Positions 45,378 to 52,609 of a stretch of 64,000 bases of DNA are shown here, in pieces. Position 1 is the stretch's first letter, and every line of letters starts with the position of its first letter. This stretch comes from an uncultured Bacteroidales bacterium (GTDB lineage: Bacteria; Bacteroidota; Bacteroidia; Bacteroidales; ML635J-15): the NCBI GenBank assembly GCA_905234755.1, contig CAJOIT010000003.1, positions 415,331 to 479,330 on the forward strand. Reading direction: 5' to 3'. Both the position numbers and the translations under genes were made by a program. Under the pieces are notes generated by a model, which was not told the DNA's origin, ran no database searches, and saw only the letters and a program-made list of their open reading frames with translations.

Positions 45378-45385
45378 TATTTTTG
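45378..45385 (+). promoter_or_regulatory. -7 box (TATTTTTG) for the kinase operon
   Basis: TATTTTTG, 16 nt before the kinase ATG at 45402. It rules out the long in-frame extension that overlaps the FKBP gene. Confidence 0.55.
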
Positions 45386-45401
45386 CAAAAAATTAAATGA
45401 A

Positions 45402-46622
45402 ATGAAAAATTTTCTAAAAGAAGCGTTGTCATTTATTTGCGTAGTAATATACATATTAATGTTTATTTTTTCGTTGGGTTTCCTTTATGAGGCAATAAAA
45501 GCCAATGCTATTTCATGGATTTGTATTCTTTCTGTTGTTGTGGTTGCGCTTGCTGCACTGGCAATTTTCCTGTTTATAAAAAATAAAAAGTTCGCAAAAA
45601 CTGCACTTTATTTTATTTATTATGCGTTGGGCCTCATTTTGTTTATGGGTTTGCTACACTTTATGTATTATTCTGTAATGAACAATTCTATTTTATGGAT
45701 TTTCATTCTCTTGGTAGTCATAGTTGTGTTTGTGGCATTACCAATTGTCCTGTATAAAAAAAGTAATAAATTCAAAAATTATGTCCTAAAGCATAAAGGT
45801 GTGTTATTGAGTGTATTATTGTTCCTGTTTGTGCAATTTGTTGTTAGAGGCGATGGCATTATGAGAGATCCAATATTGTGGAACTGGATTATTGGAATTT
45901 TATTTCCTGTTTCATTGATAGTTGCAGTCGTATATGTAGCAAAGTATAGAAAGGTTAAGGATGATAATTTGAAACTTCAGATAGAACCGCATACGATGCG
46001 GAATGCAATTGAAAGCATTAGGGTGAAAATCAAAGAAATATCTAAAGATATAAATGGGCGTATGTCTGATAGTCTAGAAGACCGTGCCTTAAAGTCGAAG
46101 ATAAACAGTCTGCGTTACGAGATGGAAAGTGCATGCGACTTTCTGTCGGAAATTGCCGAGGACAATTCGTGTGAAAAAAATATGAACACCATTTACGATG
46201 AACTGGAAAATGTAAAGAAGTATTTGGATTTCAAGACTAACGGCAATTTGTGGAATGTGTCGTTTGATGTTAGGTTAGCAGACAATAAGAAAGGTAAGAA
46301 GGATAATCTATTTGAAATACCGTCAAGGATAACGACACCAATGATTGAGAACGCCTTCAAGCACGGTGATGTTAATGCACCTGATTTCTTGTCGGTTTCC
46401 TTTGTGCAGGATGGCGAAAAATATATGATTGAGATTAAAAATCGGATTATACAGGATGGCGTACGGCAAACAAGGAGAGGTGGTCTTGGAATTCAAAACA
46501 TGAAGCGAAGAATCGAACTTTATTCTGAAAATATTGGTTCGAGCAACATAGCATTGTTGGAGAATGAGAATAAAGGGGATTTCTACTATTCCAGACTGAC
46601 TTTTCAAAATACTAGAGAATGA
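45402..46622 (+). CDS. LytS-like sensor histidine kinase, multi-pass
   Basis: 406 residues. About six hydrophobic helices in the first 185 residues, with an internal duplication (SWICILSVVVVALAALAIF and LWIFILLVVIVVFVALPIV). The cytoplasmic part has LQIEPHTMRNAIESIRVK, equivalent to the PHFLFN phosphoacceptor motif of LytS/YehU kinases. A GHKL ATPase follows with TPMIENAFKHGD (N box) and GGLGIQNMKRRIELYS (G box). It should sense a membrane or extracellular cue and phosphorylate a LytTR regulator such as the one at 47729. Head of a run of four signalling genes. Confidence 0.85.
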   Translation: MKNFLKEALSFICVVIYILMFIFSLGFLYEAIKANAISWICILSVVVVALAALAIFLFIKNKKFAKTALYFIYYALGLILFMGLLHFMYYSVMNNSILWIFILLVVIVVFVALPIVLYKKSNKFKNYVLKHKGVLLSVLLFLFVQFVVRGDGIMRDPILWNWIIGILFPVSLIVAVVYVAKYRKVKDDNLKLQIEPHTMRNAIESIRVKIKEISKDINGRMSDSLEDRALKSKINSLRYEMESACDFLSEIAEDNSCEKNMNTIYDELENVKKYLDFKTNGNLWNVSFDVRLADNKKGKKDNLFEIPSRITTPMIENAFKHGDVNAPDFLSVSFVQDGEKYMIEIKNRIIQDGVRQTRRGGLGIQNMKRRIELYSENIGSSNIALLENENKGDFYYSRLTFQNTRE

Positions 46623-46681
46623 GCAAAATAAAATTATAGGGAGTTGAAAAATATGTTTTAAGTACTAAATATTTATTGTAT

Positions 46682-47383
46682 ATGGAAATTGTGTTAGGGA
46701 TTAGTGCGGGGATTAATGTCGTGCTATTGATATGGTGCTTTATTTCAAGAAGGAAAAGAAAGATACTTAAACGTGAAAAAAATGAGTTGATATTGGGATT
46801 CCAATCTTATCCACATATTGTAAGGAATAAAATCGACGATTTGTCTGAAAGAACCAATAGTTTGAAAGGCAAGGTGGATGCATTGTATGAGGAGATAAAC
46901 AGCGTGTCGGATTATCTCGGTGAGATGGCGTATGGCGATGTAGGTTCGCAGGAAGAGACTCTAATACCAATATCCGAAGAGATTGCCATGATGAGAAATT
47001 ACGTTAAGACATCGTGTGAACAGAGTTATGACAATATTGTTATAAATGTAGATGATAAGATAACGGATTCCGATTTTAAGTTGCCGGACCAGATTACTGT
47101 TTCTATGATAGAGAATGCATTCAAGCATGGTGATACTTTTGCTCCTGACTTTATGAAGATTGACATAACCGAAAAGAAAAATGGCAGTTATGAAATAATT
47201 GTTAGGAATAAAATAAAGGCAGATGGGATTACAAAAAAAAGAGAGTTATCGGGTCTTGGCATTAAGAATATGAAGGAAAGAATTGCAAATTATAACGAAT
47301 ACAACTATGAGTATAAGGGTAGTTTGCACACTACAAATAAAAGGGGATATTTTTACTTTAAGTTGTTGTTTGAAAAGATATAG
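46682..47383 (+). CDS. LytS-like histidine kinase, short single-pass form
   Basis: 233 residues, from the ATG at 46682. One N-terminal membrane helix (MEIVLGISAGINVVLLIWCF), no sensor domain, then FQSYPHIVRNKIDDLSERT (phosphoacceptor His in the PHxxRN motif) and a GHKL ATPase domain with ITVSMIENAFKHGD and SGLGIKNMKERI. Paralogue of the previous kinase with the multi-pass sensor replaced by one helix. It may take its signal from a partner membrane protein. About 60 nt after the preceding gene. Confidence 0.85.
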   Translation: MEIVLGISAGINVVLLIWCFISRRKRKILKREKNELILGFQSYPHIVRNKIDDLSERTNSLKGKVDALYEEINSVSDYLGEMAYGDVGSQEETLIPISEEIAMMRNYVKTSCEQSYDNIVINVDDKITDSDFKLPDQITVSMIENAFKHGDTFAPDFMKIDITEKKNGSYEIIVRNKIKADGITKKRELSGLGIKNMKERIANYNEYNYEYKGSLHTTNKRGYFYFKLLFEKI

Positions 47384-47440
47384 ACGATGATAATATTGTT
47401 TATGAAAATGTTATTTTTGTGGGAATGAAATGTTAGCGAT

Positions 47441-47698
47441 ATGGGAATAGTGTTAGGAATTATTGGCGGATTGATATTGATACGATGGCTTTATTTGGCT
47501 GTAAAGTGCAATAGACTAGAGCATGAAAAAAAGGACTTGATATTGAAATATAAGGCGCTTCCGCATACAATGAGGAATAAAATAGAGAATTATCGTATTC
47601 AGACAAAGGATTTGAAGAAGATGACTGATGAATTGTGCGATGAGATTAACAATTTATCGGATTTCATAGGTGAGGATGGGAATGGCGTATGGAAATAA
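47441..47698 (+). CDS. Truncated LytS-like kinase: membrane helix plus phosphoacceptor only
   Basis: 85 residues. The N-terminus (MGIVLGIIGGLILIRWLYLA) and the PHTMRNKIENYRIQTKDL segment align with the kinase just upstream, but the protein ends at SDFIGEDGNGVWK, exactly where the ATPase domain should begin. No ATPase remnant lies in the 30 nt before the next gene. It is either a decayed duplicate or a free phosphoacceptor/dimerisation module that other kinases could phosphorylate or be inhibited by. Sequence of the retained part is well kept. Confidence 0.65.
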   Translation: MGIVLGIIGGLILIRWLYLAVKCNRLEHEKKDLILKYKALPHTMRNKIENYRIQTKDLKKMTDELCDEINNLSDFIGEDGNGVWK

Positions 47699-47728
47699 TG
47701 TTAATGTAATTTATTAAAAGAGATAAGC

Positions 47729-48469
47729 ATGGCAAAAATAAGATTGGCAGTAGTCGAGGACAAGCAGCGTTTCCTTGACGATAGATGCGAGAACCTTGAA
47801 GAAATAAAGGCGGAATGTGATATTGAAGTTGTGATAAAGGCACATGATGAGGATGAATTTTTTTCTGAGTATAATAAAAATCCAGATAATGTTGATGCTT
47901 TAATATTAGATATAGAACTAATTGACGAATATGGAGGCCTTCAGATAGCGGAGGATGTAAGGAAACCGACTTTGTTTGTAAGTGGAAATAATGCAAAATA
48001 TTTGAAAAACATAGAGGATTTAAGCGACAGAATCGATGTTGTCATGCTTATTAGCAAACCTATGTCAGATGAAAAGTTCAAGAACAAGGTTAGAAGTTTC
48101 TGTAATGAAATAAGGATGCATCAGTTCCACAATCAGATGCTTGCATTCAAGAGGAATGGAATGCCTGTAAGGATTCCTGCCAAGGATATTGTCTTTCTGG
48201 AGTCGGTGTCGGATGGTTCGAACAACAAGATGATATATTTCAAAAAAGATATGCCTTTGCAACTGAATGACTTCAGTTTTTCAAGGATTGCAGAATGGAG
48301 TTTGGGTACGGTGTCGATAGTTCAAATTAGTAAAAGTTGCTATGTAAACAAGGAGCATATTGAAAGCAAGGAGCAAAATGAAATCAAGGTGTCTTATAAG
48401 AATGATGGCGGAAAAATGGTTGCTAAAACCCTGACAGTTTCTCCAAATTATGTAAAAAATATACGGTAA
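47729..48469 (+). CDS. LytTR-family response regulator
   Basis: 246 residues. Receiver domain about 1-120 with acidic pocket VVEDKQ (Glu10, Asp11), phosphoacceptor Asp61 in LILDIELIDEYGG, and the conserved Lys in LISKPM. A LytTR DNA-binding domain follows (about 135-245): MPVRIPAKDIVFLESVSDGS, NKMIYFKK, VQISKSCYVNKEHI, TLTVSPNYVKNI. It is the only receiver protein in the cluster and the likely output of the upstream kinases. Terminator follows at 48493. Confidence 0.9.
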   Translation: MAKIRLAVVEDKQRFLDDRCENLEEIKAECDIEVVIKAHDEDEFFSEYNKNPDNVDALILDIELIDEYGGLQIAEDVRKPTLFVSGNNAKYLKNIEDLSDRIDVVMLISKPMSDEKFKNKVRSFCNEIRMHQFHNQMLAFKRNGMPVRIPAKDIVFLESVSDGSNNKMIYFKKDMPLQLNDFSFSRIAEWSLGTVSIVQISKSCYVNKEHIESKEQNEIKVSYKNDGGKMVAKTLTVSPNYVKNIR

Positions 48470-48492
48470 ATATTGCTGGAAAATATGGATTG

Positions 48493-48525
48493 GGGCAATG
48501 ACTTGATGTTTTTGCCCTTTTTTTG
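48493..48525 (+). terminator. Terminator of the LytTR regulator gene
   Basis: GGGCAA ... TTTGCCC stem followed by T-rich sequence, 24 nt past the stop. Confidence 0.65.
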
Positions 48526-48769
48526 TTGCCCGAATTTAAGTCTCGTTGCCCCCTGACAGTATTTCATTGCCCAATGAAATAGCATTATGGATATTTTGTT
48601 GCTCAAAAATAGCCTTTTATTGCTGTTTTATGTGTATTTTGTTGCTTTGGTGAGTTGTTGATTATTAATTAGTTATAACTTTCATTGCTTTTCATGCCAT
48701 TTCACAGGGCAATATTATTCCATGGTAAGATTCTGAGGTTCTTTTGCCGTGTAAACATTTAAAAATTAT
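48526..48769. promoter_or_regulatory. Control region of the viperin gene: TTGCCC repeats and a palindrome
   Basis: TTGCCC occurs at 48526, 48546 and 48567, spaced 20 and 21 bp, which places them on one face of the helix, and inverted (GGGCAA) at 48707. The third lies in a perfect palindrome ATTTCATTG-CC-CAATGAAAT at 48561-48580. TGTTGCCCGAATT (48524) recurs at 50515 after the LytTR gene. No clear TAnnTTTG box was found, so activation by a bound regulator is plausible. Direct binding by LytTR proteins is inference. Confidence 0.5.
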
Positions 48770-49924
48770 ATGGCTATGACAACAACAGAAAAAATTTCAA
48801 CGGTTAACTACCATTTAGTTAAGGGGTGTAATTACGGATGTAAGTTTTGCTTTGCAAATTTCAACGATGTGAAAAAGCAAGTTCCATTCAAGGAGCAGAA
48901 GAGAATGCTGGAGATCATTGCGGCGCAGAAGTACGTCAGAAAAATTAATTTCGTTGGAGGTGAACCGACTTTGCTTGGCAAAAGGTTGGTGGATTTGGTA
49001 AAGTATGCGAGCAAATTGGGCTTGACAACCAGTGTGACGACAAACGGAAGTCTAATTGACAGCAGATGGGTAAAAGAAATTTCAAGTTACTTGGACATAC
49101 TTACGGTTAGTATCGACAGTGCAACCGATGAGATTAACCGTTTGTCGGGGCGTTGTTCAAAAAAGGAAGAATTACCGACATTGGCGCATTATGAGGAATT
49201 GGCTTCGGCATGTCACAAGTATGGTGTAAACCTAAAGATTAACACCGTAGTGTCAAAGTTTAACAAAGACGAGAATCTTGCCTTGTTTATCAATAAGTTG
49301 AATCCAATAAGGTGGAAGATTTTTCAGGCTTTGCGAGTAGAGGGAGAAAACGATGCCAATTTTGGTCAGTGCGAAGTTAGCGATGCCGAATACGCAGAAT
49401 ATTGTAATCGTCAGATTGCTAGTGCAGCAAATAAAAGCATTGTTGTGGTTGAAACAAACGATTTAATGCGGGGTTCGTACCTTATGATAAATCCCGAAGG
49501 TTGTTTCTTTGACAATACAAAAGGTGGTTATACTACTTCGCAGAAGATTGCAGAAGTTGGATTTGAAAAAGCCTTGTCGCAAATAAACTACAGTGCCGAA
49601 AAGTTTGTAAAGCGTAACGGAGAATACGAGGTTGGCAATAAGAATGATAAGTCGGGTCTTTATGTGAAGACCCGACATTTCAGAAAACGCCAAAGGGAAC
49701 GCCTTGTTTCCGATACGGTAGTTGACGCGGTGTTAAGCAATATCAAGTGTTCTTTTGCCGGAAAAGTCTTGATTGTGGTTGGAAAGTCTTTCATGAAGTT
49801 GAACAATATCAGAATCCGGCATAAAAATATGGTAGTTATGCTGGACAGGTTTGTGCTCGTAACTGTGTTTTTCTGTGAAAACCTCTGTGAATTGAAAACA
49901 AAAAATCAAATAGTACTTCTTTAA
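48770..49924 (+). CDS. Prokaryotic viperin (radical SAM ddh-nucleotide synthase) with extra C-terminal domain
   Basis: 384 residues. Residues 1-287 follow animal viperin throughout: TVNYHLVKGCNYGCKFCF with the CxxxCxxC cluster (Cys20, Cys24, Cys27), INFVGGEPTLLGK, TTNGSLIDSRW, LDILTVSIDS, LKINTVVSKFN, LNPIRWKIFQALRVEGEN, NPEGCFFDNTKGG and FVKRNGEYEV. Viperins use S-adenosylmethionine to turn CTP, UTP or GTP into 3'-deoxy-3',4'-didehydro nucleotides that stop phage RNA synthesis. Residues about 295-384 are additional; RHFRKRQRERLVSDTVVDAVL resembles the start of DUF4258-type domains, with a strand-rich end (VVMLDRFVLVTVFF). Followed 11 nt later by a LytTR gene. Start ATG 48770 or 48776. Confidence 0.88.
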   Translation: MAMTTTEKISTVNYHLVKGCNYGCKFCFANFNDVKKQVPFKEQKRMLEIIAAQKYVRKINFVGGEPTLLGKRLVDLVKYASKLGLTTSVTTNGSLIDSRWVKEISSYLDILTVSIDSATDEINRLSGRCSKKEELPTLAHYEELASACHKYGVNLKINTVVSKFNKDENLALFINKLNPIRWKIFQALRVEGENDANFGQCEVSDAEYAEYCNRQIASAANKSIVVVETNDLMRGSYLMINPEGCFFDNTKGGYTTSQKIAEVGFEKALSQINYSAEKFVKRNGEYEVGNKNDKSGLYVKTRHFRKRQRERLVSDTVVDAVLSNIKCSFAGKVLIVVGKSFMKLNNIRIRHKNMVVMLDRFVLVTVFFCENLCELKTKNQIVLL

Positions 49925-49935
49925 AAGTTTTGGCT

Positions 49936-50442
49936 ATGAAAAATATAGAATTGGTGTGTGTCACAAAGGAAGATGGCAAATGCATGGACAATATCTTCAA
50001 ATCGCTTAAAGTGAGTTTCAATATGAATGGAGAGGATGTAACAATAGGGTTTGCCTCTGCCGAAAAGGTGGAAGAATCGATAGAGTTGAAATTGAAAGGT
50101 GAAGTGTGCCGATGCAAGTTGAGAGATATTGTGTATTTTTCGACAGACAAGGGCAATGGGGCAAATACTGGTAACAAGTGCGTGTATTTCAAGAATCGCA
50201 AGTACGGAGTGCTAGTGAATTTCACCTTTAATACGGATTTCCAAAGAATCTTGAACCTTTATAACGGAGAATTTGTCCAGATAAGTAAGTCGACGTATGT
50301 TAATAGGGATGAAGTCAGAAATCTTAATGTGAAAAGCAAGAAGATAATCGTTACAGTTTACGATGGCAAGGAGAAAACCTTGGATGTTTCACGGATGTTC
50401 ATGCCCCAAGTTCTGAAAATATGGCAGAATGTGACTGATTGA
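49936..50442 (+). CDS. Stand-alone LytTR-domain protein
   Basis: 168 residues from the ATG at 49936. No receiver domain. Residues about 50-160 form a LytTR DNA-binding domain: LKLKGEVCRCKLRDIVYFST, KCVYFKNRKYGVLVNFTF, GEFVQISKSTYVNRDEVRNL, KKIIVTVYDG. The first 45 residues are a short alpha/beta extension. It lies 11 nt after the viperin gene, so both are on one mRNA, suggesting it controls the same unit without phosphorylation. Paralogue of the protein at 51328-51876. Confidence 0.85.
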   Translation: MKNIELVCVTKEDGKCMDNIFKSLKVSFNMNGEDVTIGFASAEKVEESIELKLKGEVCRCKLRDIVYFSTDKGNGANTGNKCVYFKNRKYGVLVNFTFNTDFQRILNLYNGEFVQISKSTYVNRDEVRNLNVKSKKIIVTVYDGKEKTLDVSRMFMPQVLKIWQNVTD

Positions 50443-50456
50443 CAGAATTTTGTGTC

Positions 50457-50576
50457 ATGGGCAAAGCGCAGTTAAAGGCAATGAGAAGAACCCAGGAAAA
50501 ATTAATTGAAATTATGTTGCCCGAATTAACCCGTGTTTGCTGTCAGGCATTTTCTGGAGGAAAATTTGAAATATAA
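50457..50576 (+). CDS. Possible micro-ORF (39 aa)
   Basis: ATG at 50457, TAA at 50574. The product starts MGKAQLKAMRRTQEKLIEIM and ends in AFSGGKFEI. It starts 15 nt behind the LytTR stop. The first half could form an amphipathic helix. No Shine-Dalgarno and no family recognised. It may be chance reading through a regulatory region that repeats the TGTTGCCCGAATT box. Confidence 0.25.
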   Translation: MGKAQLKAMRRTQEKLIEIMLPELTRVCCQAFSGGKFEI

Positions 50577-50605
50577 CCTAAAAAATTAGAAAGGAGGTGT
50601 TTAAT

Positions 50606-50686
50606 ATGGCAAAGACCAAAGGCAAAGCAGGATGGCCAAGCAAGACTGGAAATCCGTCTGGCAAGGGAAGAGACAACAATATTTAA
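50606..50686 (+). CDS. 26-residue micropeptide with near-perfect Shine-Dalgarno
   Basis: ATG at 50606, TAA at 50684. Peptide MAKTKGKAGWPSKTGNPSGK then GRDNNI: basic, rich in Gly, Lys, Ser and Pro, with no hydrophobic segment or signal peptide. AAGGAGGT ends 7 nt before the ATG, an anti-16S match far better than those of nearly all other genes here. The core PSxT-x2-x-SG-x-GR-x-N recurs in a second peptide at 53823-53933, which also has a strong Shine-Dalgarno at the same distance. Cytoplasmic, function unknown; the repeat occurrence argues for a real gene. Confidence 0.6.
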   Translation: MAKTKGKAGWPSKTGNPSGKGRDNNI

Positions 50687-50712
50687 CGTAATGTTATTTG
50701 TGTTGTTGTAGA

Positions 50713-50730
50713 GACGATGCGTGCATCGTC
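50713..50730. repeat. CGATGC palindrome
   Basis: GACGATGC-GT-GCATCGTC, perfect 8-bp arms. A related palindrome is at 58593-58613. Confidence 0.7.
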
Positions 50731-50775
50731 TAATAATGAAAGAAAAAATTAATGTTGAATTAAAAAATTATAATA

Positions 50776-51120
50776 ATGAATATAATAGTTTTTAAAACGG
50801 TAGAAGCCGAATATAAATTAAATCGTGACAATGTAATAGCAGTGAGACTGCAAAATGGAAATATTGAATTCTATGTGTCTGTAGGTGTATTCGTATGTAA
50901 AGGTGTTAAGGATGCGGAGGATGTATTCGCAAAAATGCATAATGTTCGGAGTTTTGCTAGCAAGGGAGTTGATGAATATGATTTGTACAACCATTGGATG
51001 GATAAAGAATATAGGTATAGAAACCAATGTGATTCCATTGAATTCATCCCGAGCATGAAAAATCTGTTGAAGTTGAATCCCAACAATGCGGAATATAGTC
51101 ATTCTCGTGGTGAGGACTAG
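50776..51120 (+). CDS. Hypothetical protein
   Basis: 114 residues, starting MNIIVFKTVEAEYKLNRDNV. No signal peptide and no membrane segment. The first 45 residues look like a small beta-sheet (VIAVRLQNGNIEFYVSVGVF) similar in length and pattern to the sheet that opens LytTR domains, which could be coincidence. The rest is polar (YNHWMDKEYRYRNQCDS). I recognise no family. It lies between the micropeptide and the second LytTR gene and ends 8 nt before a long hairpin. Confidence 0.6.
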   Translation: MNIIVFKTVEAEYKLNRDNVIAVRLQNGNIEFYVSVGVFVCKGVKDAEDVFAKMHNVRSFASKGVDEYDLYNHWMDKEYRYRNQCDSIEFIPSMKNLLKLNPNNAEYSHSRGED

Positions 51121-51128
51121 TAAACCAA

Positions 51129-51157
51129 GGAGGGCGATGCCAAACACATCGCCCTCC
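51129..51157 (+). terminator. Long perfect hairpin
   Basis: GGAGGGCGATG, loop CCAAACA, CATCGCCCTCC: an 11-bp stem starting 8 nt after a stop codon. The sequence after it (GTTTGAACG) is T-poor, so termination may need a factor. Confidence 0.6.
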
Positions 51158-51260
51158 GTTTGAACGCAAAGTTGAGTCTGGGTACTCAAAGTAATAAACG
51201 GCATAATAAAGTAATGGGTTGCCTGCGTGGGAATATTTTATTGCTGGTTTTATGCAACTC

Positions 51261-51278
51261 GTTACTTGTTTGAGTAAC
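51261..51278. promoter_or_regulatory. Operator-like palindrome
   Basis: GTTACT-TGTTTG-AGTAAC covers the expected -33 position of the promoter whose -7 box is at 51295-51302. A repressor or the LytTR protein itself could bind here. Confidence 0.45.
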
Positions 51279-51294
51279 AAATGGTTGTAATCGG

Positions 51295-51302
51295 TAATTT
51301 TG
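51295..51302 (+). promoter_or_regulatory. -7 box (TAATTTTG)
   Basis: TAATTTTG, 25 nt before the ATG at 51328. TTTG at 51270-51273 could be the -33 element. Confidence 0.6.
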
Positions 51303-51327
51303 CAATGAAAATATAAATAGGTATAAA

Positions 51328-51876
51328 ATGGCGAAAAAGGAAGAACATAGGAGGATAGAATACGCATTTTCTGAGATTAGCAATCTGGTGTCGGGGAGCG
51401 ATGCTGTGCGAGTGAAGCGCATACAAGTCGACCTGAATATTTCTGGTTGCGACTATTCCTTATGTTTCAACGATACGCAAAGTCATCTTGTGCCTGTGAA
51501 GATAAAGGGCGAGGACGAATTCGAGGTCGAACTACGCAACATTGTGGCAATAGTTCCGCTTCGTGACAAGGAATATTCGAATGCTAGGCGAGGAGGTAAC
51601 AAGCGGATTCTGTTTGCCAATCGCAAGTCGGGCATCCTTGTTGATTTCAGGTTAAAAACCGACATTGCTGGCAAGATGAAATTAACGAATGACGAACTGG
51701 TTGAGGTATGCAACGGTTATTTCGTAAACCGCAACCTATTGAAGTGTTGCGATGAAAAGACTGCAAAAATTGCCGTAAGTTACATTGATGCCTCCGGTAA
51801 ATCATGCAAAATGCAGATTCCTGTCAGTCGCCGAAAGTTACCGATGGTAAGAAAACTTATATTGTCGGATAATTAA
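51328..51876 (+). CDS. Second stand-alone LytTR-domain protein
   Basis: 182 residues, no receiver domain. The LytTR-like part covers about 50-175: VPVKIKGEDEFEVELRNIV, NKRILFANRKSGILVDFRLK, LVEVCNGYFVNRNLLKCC, KIAVSYIDASGK. It aligns with the protein at 49936-50442 including the N-terminal extension, so the two are paralogues. Own promoter with an operator-like palindrome, which suggests autoregulation or control by the other LytTR proteins. Not seen in an operon. Confidence 0.8.
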   Translation: MAKKEEHRRIEYAFSEISNLVSGSDAVRVKRIQVDLNISGCDYSLCFNDTQSHLVPVKIKGEDEFEVELRNIVAIVPLRDKEYSNARRGGNKRILFANRKSGILVDFRLKTDIAGKMKLTNDELVEVCNGYFVNRNLLKCCDEKTAKIAVSYIDASGKSCKMQIPVSRRKLPMVRKLILSDN

Positions 51877-51941
51877 TATGCCATTCGTTGCTTGAGGCGA
51901 GTAGGTTGATACTGTGCTGATAGTTAGTGCGTTGTGTGATG

Positions 51942-51949
51942 TATTTTTG
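51942..51949 (+). promoter_or_regulatory. -7 box (TATTTTTG)
   Basis: TATTTTTG, 38 nt before the lipoprotein ATG at 51988; likely promoter for the three lipoproteins and the peptide downstream. Confidence 0.55.
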
Positions 51950-51987
51950 TGGAATAAAATTAGGTTTAATTCAAAAGTTATATTGAA

Positions 51988-52596
51988 ATGAAAAATTCAG
52001 TTAAAATTTTGGCAGTCATTGTTTTGGCTGCATTGGTTTTCAGTGGTTGTAAAAAGGAAGGTACAATAGTCGTAAAGAACAATACACGTTCTACTTACGA
52101 AGCGGTGGTTACGGATAATTTAAATTTCGAATCTGTCAGAACTATTGCGGCTGGGGCTTCGGATGCAAATACTAGTTATGATGTTGAACGTTCATATTAT
52201 CTTGTAGCAACACAAAAGGATGGTTATTTTGAACATCCACAAGTGGTGAACGATTCCAAGTTTTTGCCGAAGAATGGTTCAGTTATATTTACGATAGAAA
52301 GTCGTCCCGCCTACATAAAGTATGTGAACATTACTAGCGACAACTATCAGGTTGACATCACTTGTCCAGCAAACAACACCATCAAGCAGATAAGTATGCC
52401 AGGCAGGACATTGGATTCGTTGGAGATTGAGGCTGGATATTCTTACAATGTGAAGTTTACGCAGTTGGACGGTTATGTTCTTTATCCATCGACTAAGGAA
52501 TATACAGTAAATGCAGACTGTGGTTACATCTATACTTGTGAAACACCTAATCTGATAAAAGGTGCGAGTGAAGAAATAGAAGAATATGAATATTAA
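51988..52596 (+). CDS. Lipoprotein of unknown function
   Basis: 202 residues. Lipobox FSGC (Cys21). The mature part is predominantly beta-strand with three similar segments: GTIVVKNNTRSTYEAVVTDN, YIKYVNITSDNYQVDITCPA and GYIYTCETPN. Paired statements such as YYLVATQKDGYFEHPQ and YNVKFTQLDGYVLYPSTKE hint at an internal duplication. The C-terminus is acidic (EEIEEYEY). Followed 13 nt later by another lipoprotein gene. No family recognised. Confidence 0.75.
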   Translation: MKNSVKILAVIVLAALVFSGCKKEGTIVVKNNTRSTYEAVVTDNLNFESVRTIAAGASDANTSYDVERSYYLVATQKDGYFEHPQVVNDSKFLPKNGSVIFTIESRPAYIKYVNITSDNYQVDITCPANNTIKQISMPGRTLDSLEIEAGYSYNVKFTQLDGYVLYPSTKEYTVNADCGYIYTCETPNLIKGASEEIEEYEY

Positions 52597-52609
52597 AATT
52601 GTTAAATAA

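Noticed and set aside
44880..45401. Long N-terminal extension of the first histidine kinase reading frame
   Set aside because: It runs antisense through the FKBP gene and its signal peptide, and a TATTTTTG promoter box sits at 45378-45385 just before the ATG at 45402.
48770..50686. RiPP locus: radical SAM maturase plus micropeptide precursor
   Set aside because: The radical SAM protein fits viperin rather than SPASM or RRE-bearing maturases, there is no peptidase or exporter gene nearby, and a second copy of the peptide lies 3 kb away beside lipoproteins.
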